From NCBI GenBank assembly GCA_964435575.1, contig CAYSZS010000009.1, positions 1 to 37,843 on the forward strand: DNA of 37,843 bases. The letters run 5' to 3'. The notes beneath the pieces are model-generated. The model worked only from the letters and a program-made list of their open reading frames with translations, did not search any database and was not told where the DNA came from. Source of the stretch: GWB1-39-12 sp964435575 (lineage in GTDB: Bacteria; Patescibacteriota; Microgenomatia; UBA8517). A program made the position numbers and the translations under genes. This document shows, piece after piece, positions 29,583-36,838 of this stretch; within the stretch, counting starts at the first letter, position 1, and the number at the start of each line of letters is the position of its first letter.

Positions 29583-29673
29583 ATCTAAAAATTTGAAAGC
29601 TATAGCCCTGAGCCAAATCGAAAGGTTATAACCCTGAGCCTAGTCGAAGGGTGGAGAAGATTTGATCAATTGT
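29583..29673 (-). pseudogene. Remnant of a surface-protein paralogue interrupted by palindromic repeats
   Basis: Minus strand 29673-29651 encodes TIDQIFST and 29598-29583 encodes FKFLD, the two halves of the family motif FDQIISTFKFLD seen in the paralogues at 26581 and 27566. Between them lie about 51 bases containing two copies of the CCCTGAGCC-TCGAA-GG repeat. Stops flank it, so it is not expressed as a protein. Confidence 0.7.
29606..29651. repeat. Tandem pair of short palindromic repeats
   Basis: CCCTGAGCCAAATCGAAAGG at 29606-29625 and CCCTGAGCCTAGTCGAAGGG at 29632-29651, separated by TTATAA. The same core is found in alaS (134-151) and dnaK (31170-31187). Confidence 0.85.
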
Positions 29674-29789
29674 TCACTTGTCTTTTTTTTGAATTGAAGC
29701 TTCTGGAATTGCAATCGTATACTTGTCAACTTGGTTTTCAGTTAATGTGCCTTCAATTGGGGTAGTTGTTCCATTCATGGGTCCGTATG

Positions 29790-30254
29790 CTATGTTTCAT
29801 CAAGGTGATATTTTCCAGACTGTTTACTTATCACCTGCAACCCATAGATACCATTTTGAGGATTGTTCTGGCCGAAATAATTAAAGCTAGGTGAAGGTGG
29901 ATTTTGTCCAGTATCATCGGCAATTCCACCCTCAATACCATATGAAGCATCGGGTATGTTATTTACATAACTATTCCCCGCCTGAAGATAGCCTGTTTGT
30001 TGTCCGGACGGACTGGTAACTAAAAACTCAACATTTGTAGTGCTTAATATCGCCCAGGAACAATTACAGAATTTAGAGGGTTCTGATATGGTAGGCGAAG
30101 CTGTTTTAGTTGGAGTAGGAAACGGTTGAGCTTGTTGAGGAGTTAATCTTATCTGCCCGTTTTTGTATGCGTAATATCCAATTCCTCCCACAACTGCTAA
30201 AGCCAGAATAATTATTACAAAAAGATGCGCAATTCCCTTTGAATTCCTGTCCAT
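29790..30254 (-). CDS. Single-pass surface protein, probably frameshifted near its end
   Basis: 154 residues starting with the family anchor (SKGIAHLFVIIILALAVVGG then IGYYAYKNGQIRLT), a Pro/Thr linker and a beta-rich domain (NVEFLVTSPSGQQTGYLQAG, GIYGLQVISKQSGKYHLDET). The stop at 29790-29792 appears premature: with one base added, the frame continues as IAYGPMNGTTTPIEGTLTEN and on to TGA at 29674-29676, giving about 193 residues in the same style. The gene lies ten bases after the RDD gene. Confidence 0.7.
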   Translation of the reverse strand: MDRNSKGIAHLFVIIILALAVVGGIGYYAYKNGQIRLTPQQAQPFPTPTKTASPTISEPSKFCNCSWAILSTTNVEFLVTSPSGQQTGYLQAGNSYVNNIPDASYGIEGGIADDTGQNPPSPSFNYFGQNNPQNGIYGLQVISKQSGKYHLDET

Positions 30255-30264
30255 AACTTTATAA

Positions 30265-30651
30265 TTACCTCACCCTTACAACAACGGTTTTTGCTGCCAA
30301 ATCACCAAACCTTTGCCTTTTTTTAGTAAAAGTAATTGCCAAAATTCCTACTATATAAAGACTTGGCAAGGCATCAATAATTCTTAAAAGATTTCTTATT
30401 ATTGCTGCTTTAAACGAACATTTGCTCCCGTCAACCATCAAAACCTTTATTCCAAAAAGTTTTTTGCCTAAACTTTGACCATATATCCCTTCTGTCAATA
30501 TCATATAAATTAAATATAAAGGCGTTGCGATTAGTGTTATTTGTCTTTCGGCACCCTCGCCAGTGCCAACAAACATCATGATTGGTATGACAGGAAGAAA
30601 GATATCTATTAAACAGGCTAAGGCTCGCCTATGACTATGCTCGTATTTCAT
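30265..30651 (-). CDS. RDD-family membrane protein
   Basis: 128 residues with the RDD signature pattern: RRALACLIDIF at the first helix, GIYGQSLGKKLFGIKVLMVD in the middle and RQRFGDLAAKTVVVRVR at the C terminus. Three membrane helices lie at about 9-28, 37-55 and 90-110. Members are small integral membrane proteins, some proposed as transporters; the activity here is unknown. It is the first gene of a short minus-strand group with the surface protein at 29790. Confidence 0.9.
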   Translation of the reverse strand: MKYEHSHRRALACLIDIFLPVIPIMMFVGTGEGAERQITLIATPLYLIYMILTEGIYGQSLGKKLFGIKVLMVDGSKCSFKAAIIRNLLRIIDALPSLYIVGILAITFTKKRQRFGDLAAKTVVVRVR

Positions 30652-30723
30652 GAATCACTGCCTAAATCTTAGCATATATTAGCCACCTTCAACGTAAAGC
30701 CTTTTTTTGTTAATAAGGTTTTT

Positions 30724-30757
30724 CAAAAGAAGTCAGAAAACTATTTAAATCCGAAAG
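30724..30757. repeat. Possible collapsed copy of the hairpin-rich repeat
   Basis: The sequence AGAAGTCAGAAAACTA followed directly by TTTAAATCCGAAAG resembles the left flank and right end of copy 2 (GAAGCCAGAAAACTA and TTCAAATCCGAAAT) joined without the internal hairpins. The match is short, so this may be chance. Confidence 0.35.
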
Positions 30758-30828
30758 ATGTTAAGTCGTATCGTTTGCTGAAGTGGAATATACATCCTTG
30801 GACGCTTTTTCATGCTACTATTTATTAA

Positions 30829-31134
30829 ATGAATATAAATAAAATTATCTTTTTATTGCTGATACCAGCTACACTTTCGGTACTTTTGTTAATCTACCTA
30901 TATCGAATTGAACTATTACTTATTTTTTCTGGAGAAAAACTTTCAGCCAGGTCATGTACTTGTTGCTGCCCTGGAACAGTAAGCGAAAGTTGTTTGTATT
31001 TCTTTAAGGGAGATAGATTTGCGAAAGTTGCAAATAGTAACAATAGAAGTGGTATAAACTGCAGCTTGTTCGGCTGCTCACCTGAAATTGAATATCGCTA
31101 CTGTGACTTAGATTTCTTTGGGGATAATAAATAG
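30829..31134 (+). CDS. Small cysteine-rich exported or membrane-anchored protein
   Basis: 101 residues: an N-terminal hydrophobic helix (IIFLLLIPATLSVLLLIYLY, about 6-25) and then a Cys-rich domain with SCTCCCPG, SC, NC, GC and YC, eight cysteines in about 50 residues. The even number and spacing suggest disulfides or a metal site outside the membrane. It is convergent with dnaK, with seven bases between the stops. No family recognised. The Cys pattern and helix argue that it is real, but there is no strong promoter or ribosome-binding site. Confidence 0.55.
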   Translation: MNINKIIFLLLIPATLSVLLLIYLYRIELLLIFSGEKLSARSCTCCCPGTVSESCLYFFKGDRFAKVANSNNRSGINCSLFGCSPEIEYRYCDLDFFGDNK

Positions 31135-31141
31135 AAAAAAA

Positions 31142-33085
31142 TTATTCAACTACTTCGCCTTCTTCAACCCCTTCGGCAGGCTCAGGACCTTTGGCTTTCT
31201 TGTTCTTTTCCCCATTGTCCTTCTCTTTTTCAGATTTTGACTCATCACTTTTTTCCTCTTTTCCTGATTCCTGTGCGCCTTGCGCACCACCATACATTGC
31301 CTGGCCGATCTGGCTTAGTGTATCCGACAATTCCTTTGTTGCTGACTCAATCTCCTCTTTGCCCGCATCTTCTTTTGCTAAAACATCTTTAACACTCTTT
31401 ATTTTCTCTTCCACTTTAGTCTTCACATCAGCAGGTGCTTTATCTCCTGCATCTTTGAGGGCTTTTTCAGCGGCTGCAACCATGGAATCTGCCTGATTTC
31501 TGGCTTGGATTTTCTCTGCTCTCTTCGTGTCTTCTTCTTTATGATGCTCTGCTTCTTCCTGCATCCTTTTAACTTCATCGTCACTTAACCCAACAGCACC
31601 GGTAATTTTTATGTTTTGAGATTTTCCCGTTGCCTTATCCTTGGCGGTAACGGTTAAGATTCCACTTGCATCCATGTCGAAAGTAACTTCAATCTGCGGA
31701 ACTCCGCGTGGTGACGGGGGAATACCATCAAGAACAAATCTACCTAAGGATTTATTGTCTGCGCTCATCGGACGCTCACCCTGGGTAACGTTAATCTCAA
31801 CTTGGGTTTGGTTATCGGCGGCTGTTGAGAAAATCTCGGTTTTACTGGTCGGGATTGTAGTATTTCTGGGAATCATAGGTGTTGCAACTCCGCCCAGAGT
31901 CTCAATTGCCAAAGTCAGGGGGGTCACGTCCAAAAGAAGTATGTCTTTAACCTCACCACCCAAGACTCCGGCTTGAATTGCCGCGCCGACAGCTACCACT
32001 TCATCAGGATTTACACTTTTATTCGGTTCTTTCCCGAAGTAATTTTTGACCGTTTCATAGACTTTTGGCATACGAGTCATTCCCCCAACCAAAATAACTT
32101 CGTCAACGTCGTGGGGGTCAAGCTTTGCATCCTTAAGACAAGCGCCAACCGGTTTCATGGTTTTTTCGATTAAATCGGCAACCAGACTTTCTAGCTTCGC
32201 CCGTGTTAACTTCACCGTAAGATGCATCGGTTGACCATCCTTTTGGGTAATATAAGGTTGGTTTATTTCGACCTCAGCTGCGGCAGATAGTTCAATTTTT
32301 GCCTTTTCGGCGGCGTCTCGAACCCGCTGTAGTGCCTGTTTATCGGCCCGAAGATCGACAGCGTTATCTTTTTTAAATTCATCGCAGATAAAGTCGACTA
32401 TTTTCTCGTCAAAATCGTCTCCTCCCAAATGGGTATCTCCGTTCGTTGCTTTTACTTCAAATACTCCGTCTCCGAGCTCAAGAATTGAAATATCAAAAGT
32501 ACCTCCACCCAAATCATAAACAGCAATTTTTTCAGCTTTTTTCTTGTCCAGACCGTAGGCTAAGGCTGCGGCTGTGGGTTCATTTATAATTCTCTCGACT
32601 TTAAATCCGGCAATTTCTCCTGCTTGCTTAGTTGCCTGTCTTTGTGCGTCGTCAAAATAGGCGGGAACAGTGATAACAGCCGATTCTACTTTCTCCCCAA
32701 GATAAGCTTCAGCGTCTTTTTTAAGCTTCATCAAAACTCGAGCCGAGATCTCCTGGGGGGTGTAATTTTTACCTTCAACTTCTACCTCTGCCATCTTATC
32801 CTTACCGGAAACAACTTCGTAGGGAACCATCTTTTTAGTTCTTTCGGTTTCGGGGTCGGTGGTGCGTCTACCCATCAAACGCTTGATGGAATAGATCGTG
32901 TTTTTGGGATTAAGAATTACTTGACGCTTGGCAACGTCTCCCACTAAATTTTTAACAGGTTCAACTACCGAAGGCGTTAAATTTCGGCCAGTATCTGCCG
33001 CCGGAATCACCTTGGGGTGACCCCCCTCCATTACAGCAACTACTGAATTTGTTGTTCCTAAATCAATTCCAACGATTTTGCTCAT
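31142..33085 (-). CDS. dnaK: Chaperone protein DnaK (Hsp70)
   Basis: ATP-driven chaperone. The nucleotide-binding domain has IDLGTTNSVVAV at 4-15, VITVPAYFDDAQRQATK, IINEPTAAALAYGLDKK and the phosphate-2 region VYDLGGGTFDISIL; the linker reads DILLLDVTPLTLAIETLGG, followed by the substrate-binding beta domain, alpha lid and a disordered acidic tail ending EGEVVE. The length of 647 residues is normal. Third gene of hrcA-grpE-dnaK; dnaJ lies 9 kb away under a matching operator. The tail segment GPEPAEGVEE is encoded by a short palindromic repeat (31170-31187). Confidence 0.98.
   Translation of the reverse strand: MSKIVGIDLGTTNSVVAVMEGGHPKVIPAADTGRNLTPSVVEPVKNLVGDVAKRQVILNPKNTIYSIKRLMGRRTTDPETERTKKMVPYEVVSGKDKMAEVEVEGKNYTPQEISARVLMKLKKDAEAYLGEKVESAVITVPAYFDDAQRQATKQAGEIAGFKVERIINEPTAAALAYGLDKKKAEKIAVYDLGGGTFDISILELGDGVFEVKATNGDTHLGGDDFDEKIVDFICDEFKKDNAVDLRADKQALQRVRDAAEKAKIELSAAAEVEINQPYITQKDGQPMHLTVKLTRAKLESLVADLIEKTMKPVGACLKDAKLDPHDVDEVILVGGMTRMPKVYETVKNYFGKEPNKSVNPDEVVAVGAAIQAGVLGGEVKDILLLDVTPLTLAIETLGGVATPMIPRNTTIPTSKTEIFSTAADNQTQVEINVTQGERPMSADNKSLGRFVLDGIPPSPRGVPQIEVTFDMDASGILTVTAKDKATGKSQNIKITGAVGLSDDEVKRMQEEAEHHKEEDTKRAEKIQARNQADSMVAAAEKALKDAGDKAPADVKTKVEEKIKSVKDVLAKEDAGKEEIESATKELSDTLSQIGQAMYGGAQGAQESGKEEKSDESKSEKEKDNGEKNKKAKGPEPAEGVEEGEVVE
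31170..31187. repeat. Palindromic repeat inside the dnaK tail
   Basis: CCTTCGGCAGGCTCAGGA, the reverse complement of TCCTGAGCCTGCCGAAGG. It is read in frame in the disordered C-terminal tail, where an insertion would be tolerated. Confidence 0.75.
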
Positions 33086-33102
33086 GTATTTACTTTCTTT
33101 GC

Positions 33103-33130
33103 CGAACTTTCTTATTTAAAAGAAAGTTCG
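33103..33130 (-). other. Stem-loop between grpE and dnaK
   Basis: CGAACTTTCTT pairs with AAGAAAGTTCG in an uninterrupted 11-pair stem around a six-base loop. It sits between the grpE stop and the dnaK start. No T-run follows, so it may be a processing or stability element that sets the high DnaK to GrpE ratio; that role is inferred. Confidence 0.7.
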
Positions 33131-33137
33131 AATAAGG

Positions 33138-33686
33138 TTACATATATTCTCCCCTTGCCATCTCTTTCTCTAATTCTTCCTTCTTGTTAACTCTCTCTCC
33201 GTATACCTTTACTTTAGCAAACCTTATAATTTTCCCTCCTGCCTGCGCAGCCATGTCCTCAAACTTCCATCCCGCCAAAACCAATTCTGCGACGTAACCC
33301 CTTTTACCACCCGAAACGACTTCAATGGCCTCGTGTATATTCGCATCAAATGCTTCCCCAACTTTCGGCCTAATTTCCTCAATTCCTTCTTCGGCAAAAA
33401 CTTTTTTAAATTCTCCGATGGCAATTGCCAAACCCTGATCGCTTAAATGTGCCTGTGCCGCTTCAAATGCGTCTAAAATAGGCAACAGCTTAATTATTAC
33501 CCGTTCGCTACTGAATTTTATCCAAATTTCGCGCTCTTCTTCAACCCTCTTTCTCAAGTTATCATAATCCGCAAGTGCTCTGGCAAGCTGATTTCTTAAA
33601 ACCTCTGATTCCACAGACTTCTTGTCGGATATCACCGATTTAGATCTAATCCGCGCAGTCTCTCTAGAATCCGTGGTTCTTTTCAT
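33138..33686 (-). CDS. grpE: Nucleotide exchange factor GrpE
   Basis: Releases ADP from DnaK. 182 residues: an N-terminal long helix (VESEVLRNQLARALADYDNL, RKRVEEEREIW) and the C-terminal beta wing with EEIRPKVGEAFDANIHEAIE and the closing GWKFEDMAAQAGGKIIRFAK, where the family usually has GYxLxDRVLRPAxVxV. The start overlaps the hrcA stop by four bases (ATGA). It is followed by the stem-loop and dnaK. Confidence 0.95.
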   Translation of the reverse strand: MKRTTDSRETARIRSKSVISDKKSVESEVLRNQLARALADYDNLRKRVEEEREIWIKFSSERVIIKLLPILDAFEAAQAHLSDQGLAIAIGEFKKVFAEEGIEEIRPKVGEAFDANIHEAIEVVSGGKRGYVAELVLAGWKFEDMAAQAGGKIIRFAKVKVYGERVNKKEELEKEMARGEYM

Positions 33687-34417
33687 CGTCCATAAACCTC
33701 CTCGATCACATCCCTAAAATAGCGTACGACAGGTATTACTCTTGAGTAGGGAAGACGGGCCGGACCAATGATTCCAAGGGCACCATGTTTACCTTGAGCA
33801 CTAAAATGAGTTGCAACAACACCAATAGGAGAAAAACCGGGCCAACCCAATTCTTCTCCAAAGATAACCTCAATTGGTGTTGCCCCCGTCATTCTCCTGA
33901 AAAAAAGCTCATGCATTCTCTGAACTTCTTCCAGGAATGAAAAAAGCTGTGCCGTCGCCTCAAAATCCGCAAATTCAGGATTTTCGAAAACGTAAGAATA
34001 GCCTGAGTGCCAGAGCTTATCTTCTTCATCCAATGCAGCAACTGCAAGGCTCTTCGTTACTTGGGCCAAAGCGTGAGTTGCTTCGTCAAGAAACGAGTCG
34101 AGATTATTCTTTGCCCCGGAAACATCTTCTTTGACCTTGACTTCCTCGGCGACACTCATATGACGCTCTTCCATGAGTTGGTCAATATAAAATTTCATAG
34201 CTTTCGGACTGGGTATGCGGCCGGCAGAGGTATGGGGTTGTCTCAAATATCCCATTTTTGTCAAATCCATCATTTCGTTTCTAATTGTCGCAGGAGAAAC
34301 GCCAAGATTATACTTTTTATCTAAAGATTCTGAGCCCACCGGCTCCGCTGTCAGGATATATTCGTCAATTAGACTTTTTAAAACCTGAGTTTGTCTGGCT
34401 GTGAGTGCATCGGACAT
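33683..34417 (-). CDS. hrcA: Heat-shock repressor HrcA, short form
   Basis: Represses heat-shock genes through CIRCE operators. Starts at the ATG at 34417 (MSDALTARQTQVLKSLIDEY), the usual N terminus; the longer upstream frame is rejected. The winged helix (VSPATIRNEMMDLTKMGYLR, QPHTSAGRIPS) is intact, followed by a helical core and the conserved C-terminal end ALGIIGPARLPYSRVIPVVR. At about 244 residues it is some 100 shorter than typical HrcA; the middle (GAF-like/insertion) part is reduced. Candidate targets in this window are its own operon and both J-domain genes. Confidence 0.95.
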   Translation of the reverse strand: MSDALTARQTQVLKSLIDEYILTAEPVGSESLDKKYNLGVSPATIRNEMMDLTKMGYLRQPHTSAGRIPSPKAMKFYIDQLMEERHMSVAEEVKVKEDVSGAKNNLDSFLDEATHALAQVTKSLAVAALDEEDKLWHSGYSYVFENPEFADFEATAQLFSFLEEVQRMHELFFRRMTGATPIEVIFGEELGWPGFSPIGVVATHFSAQGKHGALGIIGPARLPYSRVIPVVRYFRDVIEEVYGR

Positions 34418-34451
34418 AGTTAGCTTCGCCAACAGAGCAAAGAACAAAGCG

Positions 34452-34488
34452 CATAGTGCAAAGTGCTTTTGCTACTTTGTCCTATGTT
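34452..34488. repeat. Spacer hairpin in the hrcA leader
   Basis: GCATAGTGCAAAGT (34452-34465) faces ACTTTGTCCTATGT (34475-34488), 11 of 14 pairs. The spacer repeats CATAGT and ACATAG words, again a locus-private word set. It lies between the CIRCE element and hrcA. Confidence 0.55.
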
Positions 34489-34509
34489 CTATGTACTATG
34501 AACTGCTAA

Positions 34510-34536
34510 TTAGCAGAAGATTACCACGAGTGCTAA
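34510..34536 (-). promoter_or_regulatory. CIRCE operator of the hrcA-grpE-dnaK operon
   Basis: Minus strand TTAGCACTC (perfect arm, 34528-34536), nine bases, TTCTGCTAA. It matches CIRCE at 15 of 18 arm positions with exact 27-base geometry. It lies within the 34518-34546 promoter. Confidence 0.9.
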
Positions 34537-34546
34537 AAGAAGTCAA
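34518..34546 (-). promoter_or_regulatory. hrcA operon promoter
   Basis: Minus strand TTGACT (34541-34546), a 17-base spacer and TAATCT (34518-34523). The perfect CIRCE arm lies in the spacer, so repressor and polymerase would compete. Confidence 0.65.
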
Positions 34547-34551
34547 GTACC

Positions 34552-36273
34552 TCAAGGGGTAGTATCTCCCGGAGTTGGAGCAATAGGTTCTGTTTCCTTT
34601 TTTGGAATTGGCGTTACTTTTCTTCTTATAAATATTCTTTTCAAAAGACCCAGGAAAGTCCAAATTTCGTTGGAACCGAAGGCAAGACTTAATCCCAAAT
34701 AGATAACTGTTCCTGAACCTAGAACAAAAAAAGTCAAGATTATAAGATTAACGGTATAACGAGTATCGAGAACAAAGCTCTCAAAAGGCAAGTTCTGAAT
34801 GATTTCCAGTTTTCCAAGAAAAGAAAGCTGTTTTACCCAAACGCTTCTGTCAAAAAACTTTAATATAAAGTACATAAATCCCCCCGAGATAAACGCAGCA
34901 AAAAATGCCTTAATGAAAGGAAGAAAAAGTTTTAATGAAAAGCTATCTATTTTTTTATTTATAAAATAAAAAAGGGTTACTGCCTGAAAAGAGGAACCTA
35001 TCGTGAAAGCTAACGCCAACCCCCAAATATCGGTCTTGATAACTCTTATCAGAAGATAGTCTGCAACAAGTGTAATAAAAATAGACGTAACTGAAATTAT
35101 AACGGGTGTCTTTGTATCGTGTAACGCATAAAAACCACGTGCCAAAATAGCCGCCCCTGCTTGAAAAATTATTCCTAAAGCAAAAGCGGAAACAACGTAT
35201 CCCGTTTGTAAGGTTGCCTCCCAACCGAAAATACCGGTTCCGTAAATAAGTCTTATTATGGGAACTCTCAAGACAATAAGAGCCGCTGACACGGGTAAAA
35301 TAAGAAATGCCATTTGATAAAGAGCGTCAAGAATAGTCTTTCTAAATTCCAAAAGATTCTCGGTTTGTCGGGTGAGTGTGGGAAGGGCAGCTTTGGCGAT
35401 TGATGTTCCAAAAAGTCCAACTGGAAGAAGTTGTAAAGTATTACCAAATGTATAGTAAGTATAGGAAGGAATGGAAATCAAAGACGCAAAAAAAAGTTCG
35501 GCGCTCTTTGATAGCTGCAAAAACGAAGTCTCAACAAGTCTTGGGAGCGCAAGTTTTCCGATTCTCTTTACCTCGTCAGTAATCTTAATTTTTGATTTAA
35601 ATCGAAAGCCCAGCTTCATTGCAAAAGGAAGCTGAATTAGAAAATGTGATGATGCGCCGATCACTACCCCCACAACCGGTGCAAAAAGTCCCAATTTTGA
35701 TGAAAGCAATAAAGTTCCGAGGATTATCCCTAAATTGTAAAAAAGAGGGGCTAAGGCAGGAATAAAAAAGCGTCTGAGAGACTCCAAAACCGCGGTTAAA
35801 ACGTAACTTACGACAAAAAATCCTTGAGCCGCAAAAAGAATTCTGGCCAAATCCGCAACTTTTTGTTGATCTGCGCTGGCAAATCCAGGTGCTAAAATTG
35901 CGTAAAATTTATCTGCTCCTAATCCCAAAGAAAGAGAAAGAATTAGAAATATTATCATTCCCAAATTAACAACCGTGCTTGCAATATCCCAGGCCTTTTT
36001 TTCCCCTTTTACCAAACTCCTAGTAAAAACAGGTATAAAAGCCGAAGAAAAAGTGCCGAAAACTAAAATCTCAAAGATTAAATCAGGAAGTCTAAATGCT
36101 GCAAAAAATAAAGATAGTTCACTGGCTGTAAAGAAATGTGCCAAAACTCTTTGGCGTACCAGGCCCAAAACACGCGAGGCGATTATCATAACCATGATGA
36201 TGCTGGCTGCCGATAAAACGCTGTCTTGGGGATCCGTTAATAATTTTTTGCCTCTGTCGATAATTTTATTCAT
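34552..36273 (-). CDS. murJ: Lipid II flippase MurJ (MviN family)
   Basis: Moves the peptidoglycan precursor lipid II across the membrane. About 573 residues from the ATG at 36273, with about 14 hydrophobic helices. Family marks: SAASIIMVMIIASRVLGLVR QR in the first helix region, FFAAFRLPDLIFEILVFGTF SSAFIPVF, and GFYALHDTKTPVIISV in the middle. An upstream in-frame GTG at 36309 is less likely. The C-terminal 25 residues are Pro/Thr-rich and cytoplasmic. It stands alone between the hrcA promoter and the divergent rpsT. Confidence 0.95.
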   Translation of the reverse strand: MNKIIDRGKKLLTDPQDSVLSAASIIMVMIIASRVLGLVRQRVLAHFFTASELSLFFAAFRLPDLIFEILVFGTFSSAFIPVFTRSLVKGEKKAWDIASTVVNLGMIIFLILSLSLGLGADKFYAILAPGFASADQQKVADLARILFAAQGFFVVSYVLTAVLESLRRFFIPALAPLFYNLGIILGTLLLSSKLGLFAPVVGVVIGASSHFLIQLPFAMKLGFRFKSKIKITDEVKRIGKLALPRLVETSFLQLSKSAELFFASLISIPSYTYYTFGNTLQLLPVGLFGTSIAKAALPTLTRQTENLLEFRKTILDALYQMAFLILPVSAALIVLRVPIIRLIYGTGIFGWEATLQTGYVVSAFALGIIFQAGAAILARGFYALHDTKTPVIISVTSIFITLVADYLLIRVIKTDIWGLALAFTIGSSFQAVTLFYFINKKIDSFSLKLFLPFIKAFFAAFISGGFMYFILKFFDRSVWVKQLSFLGKLEIIQNLPFESFVLDTRYTVNLIILTFFVLGSGTVIYLGLSLAFGSNEIWTFLGLLKRIFIRRKVTPIPKKETEPIAPTPGDTTP

Positions 36274-36318
36274 CACGTTGCTATTCTGAGCTTGATAGAT
36301 TATACTCACAAAATGGTT

Positions 36319-36406
36319 AATAGTTAATTAGTTACTTCGTTACTTAGAAAATAAAAACTTCCAAAAATGCGAAGTAACCAAGTAACAAACTAACCAAGTA
36401 ACTATT
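36319..36406. repeat. Long inverted repeat before rpsT
   Basis: GTTACTTCG (36331-36339) pairs with CGAAGTAAC (36370-36378), and AATAGTTA (36319-36326) with TAACTATT (36399-36406), with more complementary GTTACTT/AAGTAAC words between. The outer arm ends one base before the rpsT ATG, so the fold would bury the start region. Confidence 0.75.
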
Positions 36407-36407
36407 A

Positions 36408-36689
36408 ATGCCTGTAACCAGAACAGCCAAAAGAGCACTACGAGCTTCTTTCAGGAAACAAGCTGTAAATAAAAAAACTTTAGCGCAGCTTGAAATTGCA
36501 GTGCGTCTTAGCAAAAAGAAAGCGACGAGGGAAAACGTCAAGAAAGCAATTTCCCTGGCTGATCGTGCAGCCAAAAAGAGATTTATCCACAAAAATAAAG
36601 CGGCAAGAATAAAAAGTCGTCTGTCCAGCCTTCTGCCCAAACAAAAACCCTCTACTTCAAATACTTCCAAAGCAAAAGCTAAAAAATAG
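36408..36689 (+). CDS. rpsT: 30S ribosomal protein S20
   Basis: Three-helix protein that binds 16S rRNA. 93 residues, Lys/Arg-rich, with the family form TRTAKRALRASFRKQAVNKK at the start and SLADRAAKKRFIHKNKAARI KSRL in the last helix. The Ser/Lys tail after KSRLSSLLP is slightly longer than usual. It is preceded by a long inverted repeat that reaches the start codon; S20 synthesis is autoregulated at translation in E. coli, so this fold may be a control site, though the mechanism is inferred. Confidence 0.95.
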   Translation: MPVTRTAKRALRASFRKQAVNKKTLAQLEIAVRLSKKKATRENVKKAISLADRAAKKRFIHKNKAARIKSRLSSLLPKQKPSTSNTSKAKAKK

Positions 36690-36750
36690 TCTTCAAGCAA
36701 ACTTCCAGTTGTGGTATATTGAACTAACGCGACCCTAATATACGAATTGC

Positions 36751-36790
36751 ATCCGAATAACCCGTATTGTTCAAAAGATTTTATTCGGAT
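36751..36790. repeat. Spacer hairpin between rpsT and pilN
   Basis: ATCCGAATAA (36751-36760) and TTATTCGGAT (36781-36790) are perfect complements around a 20-base loop. More CGGGTATT and ATTCGG words surround them. No T-run follows. Confidence 0.7.
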
Positions 36791-36838
36791 AATTCGGGTA
36801 TTAATTTGGATCATTTGGGTCGAGTTTAAGCGAAGCAT

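Noticed and set aside
31142..31200. Intrinsic terminator after dnaK
   Set aside because: A T-run follows the stop on the minus strand but there is no GC-rich stem before it.
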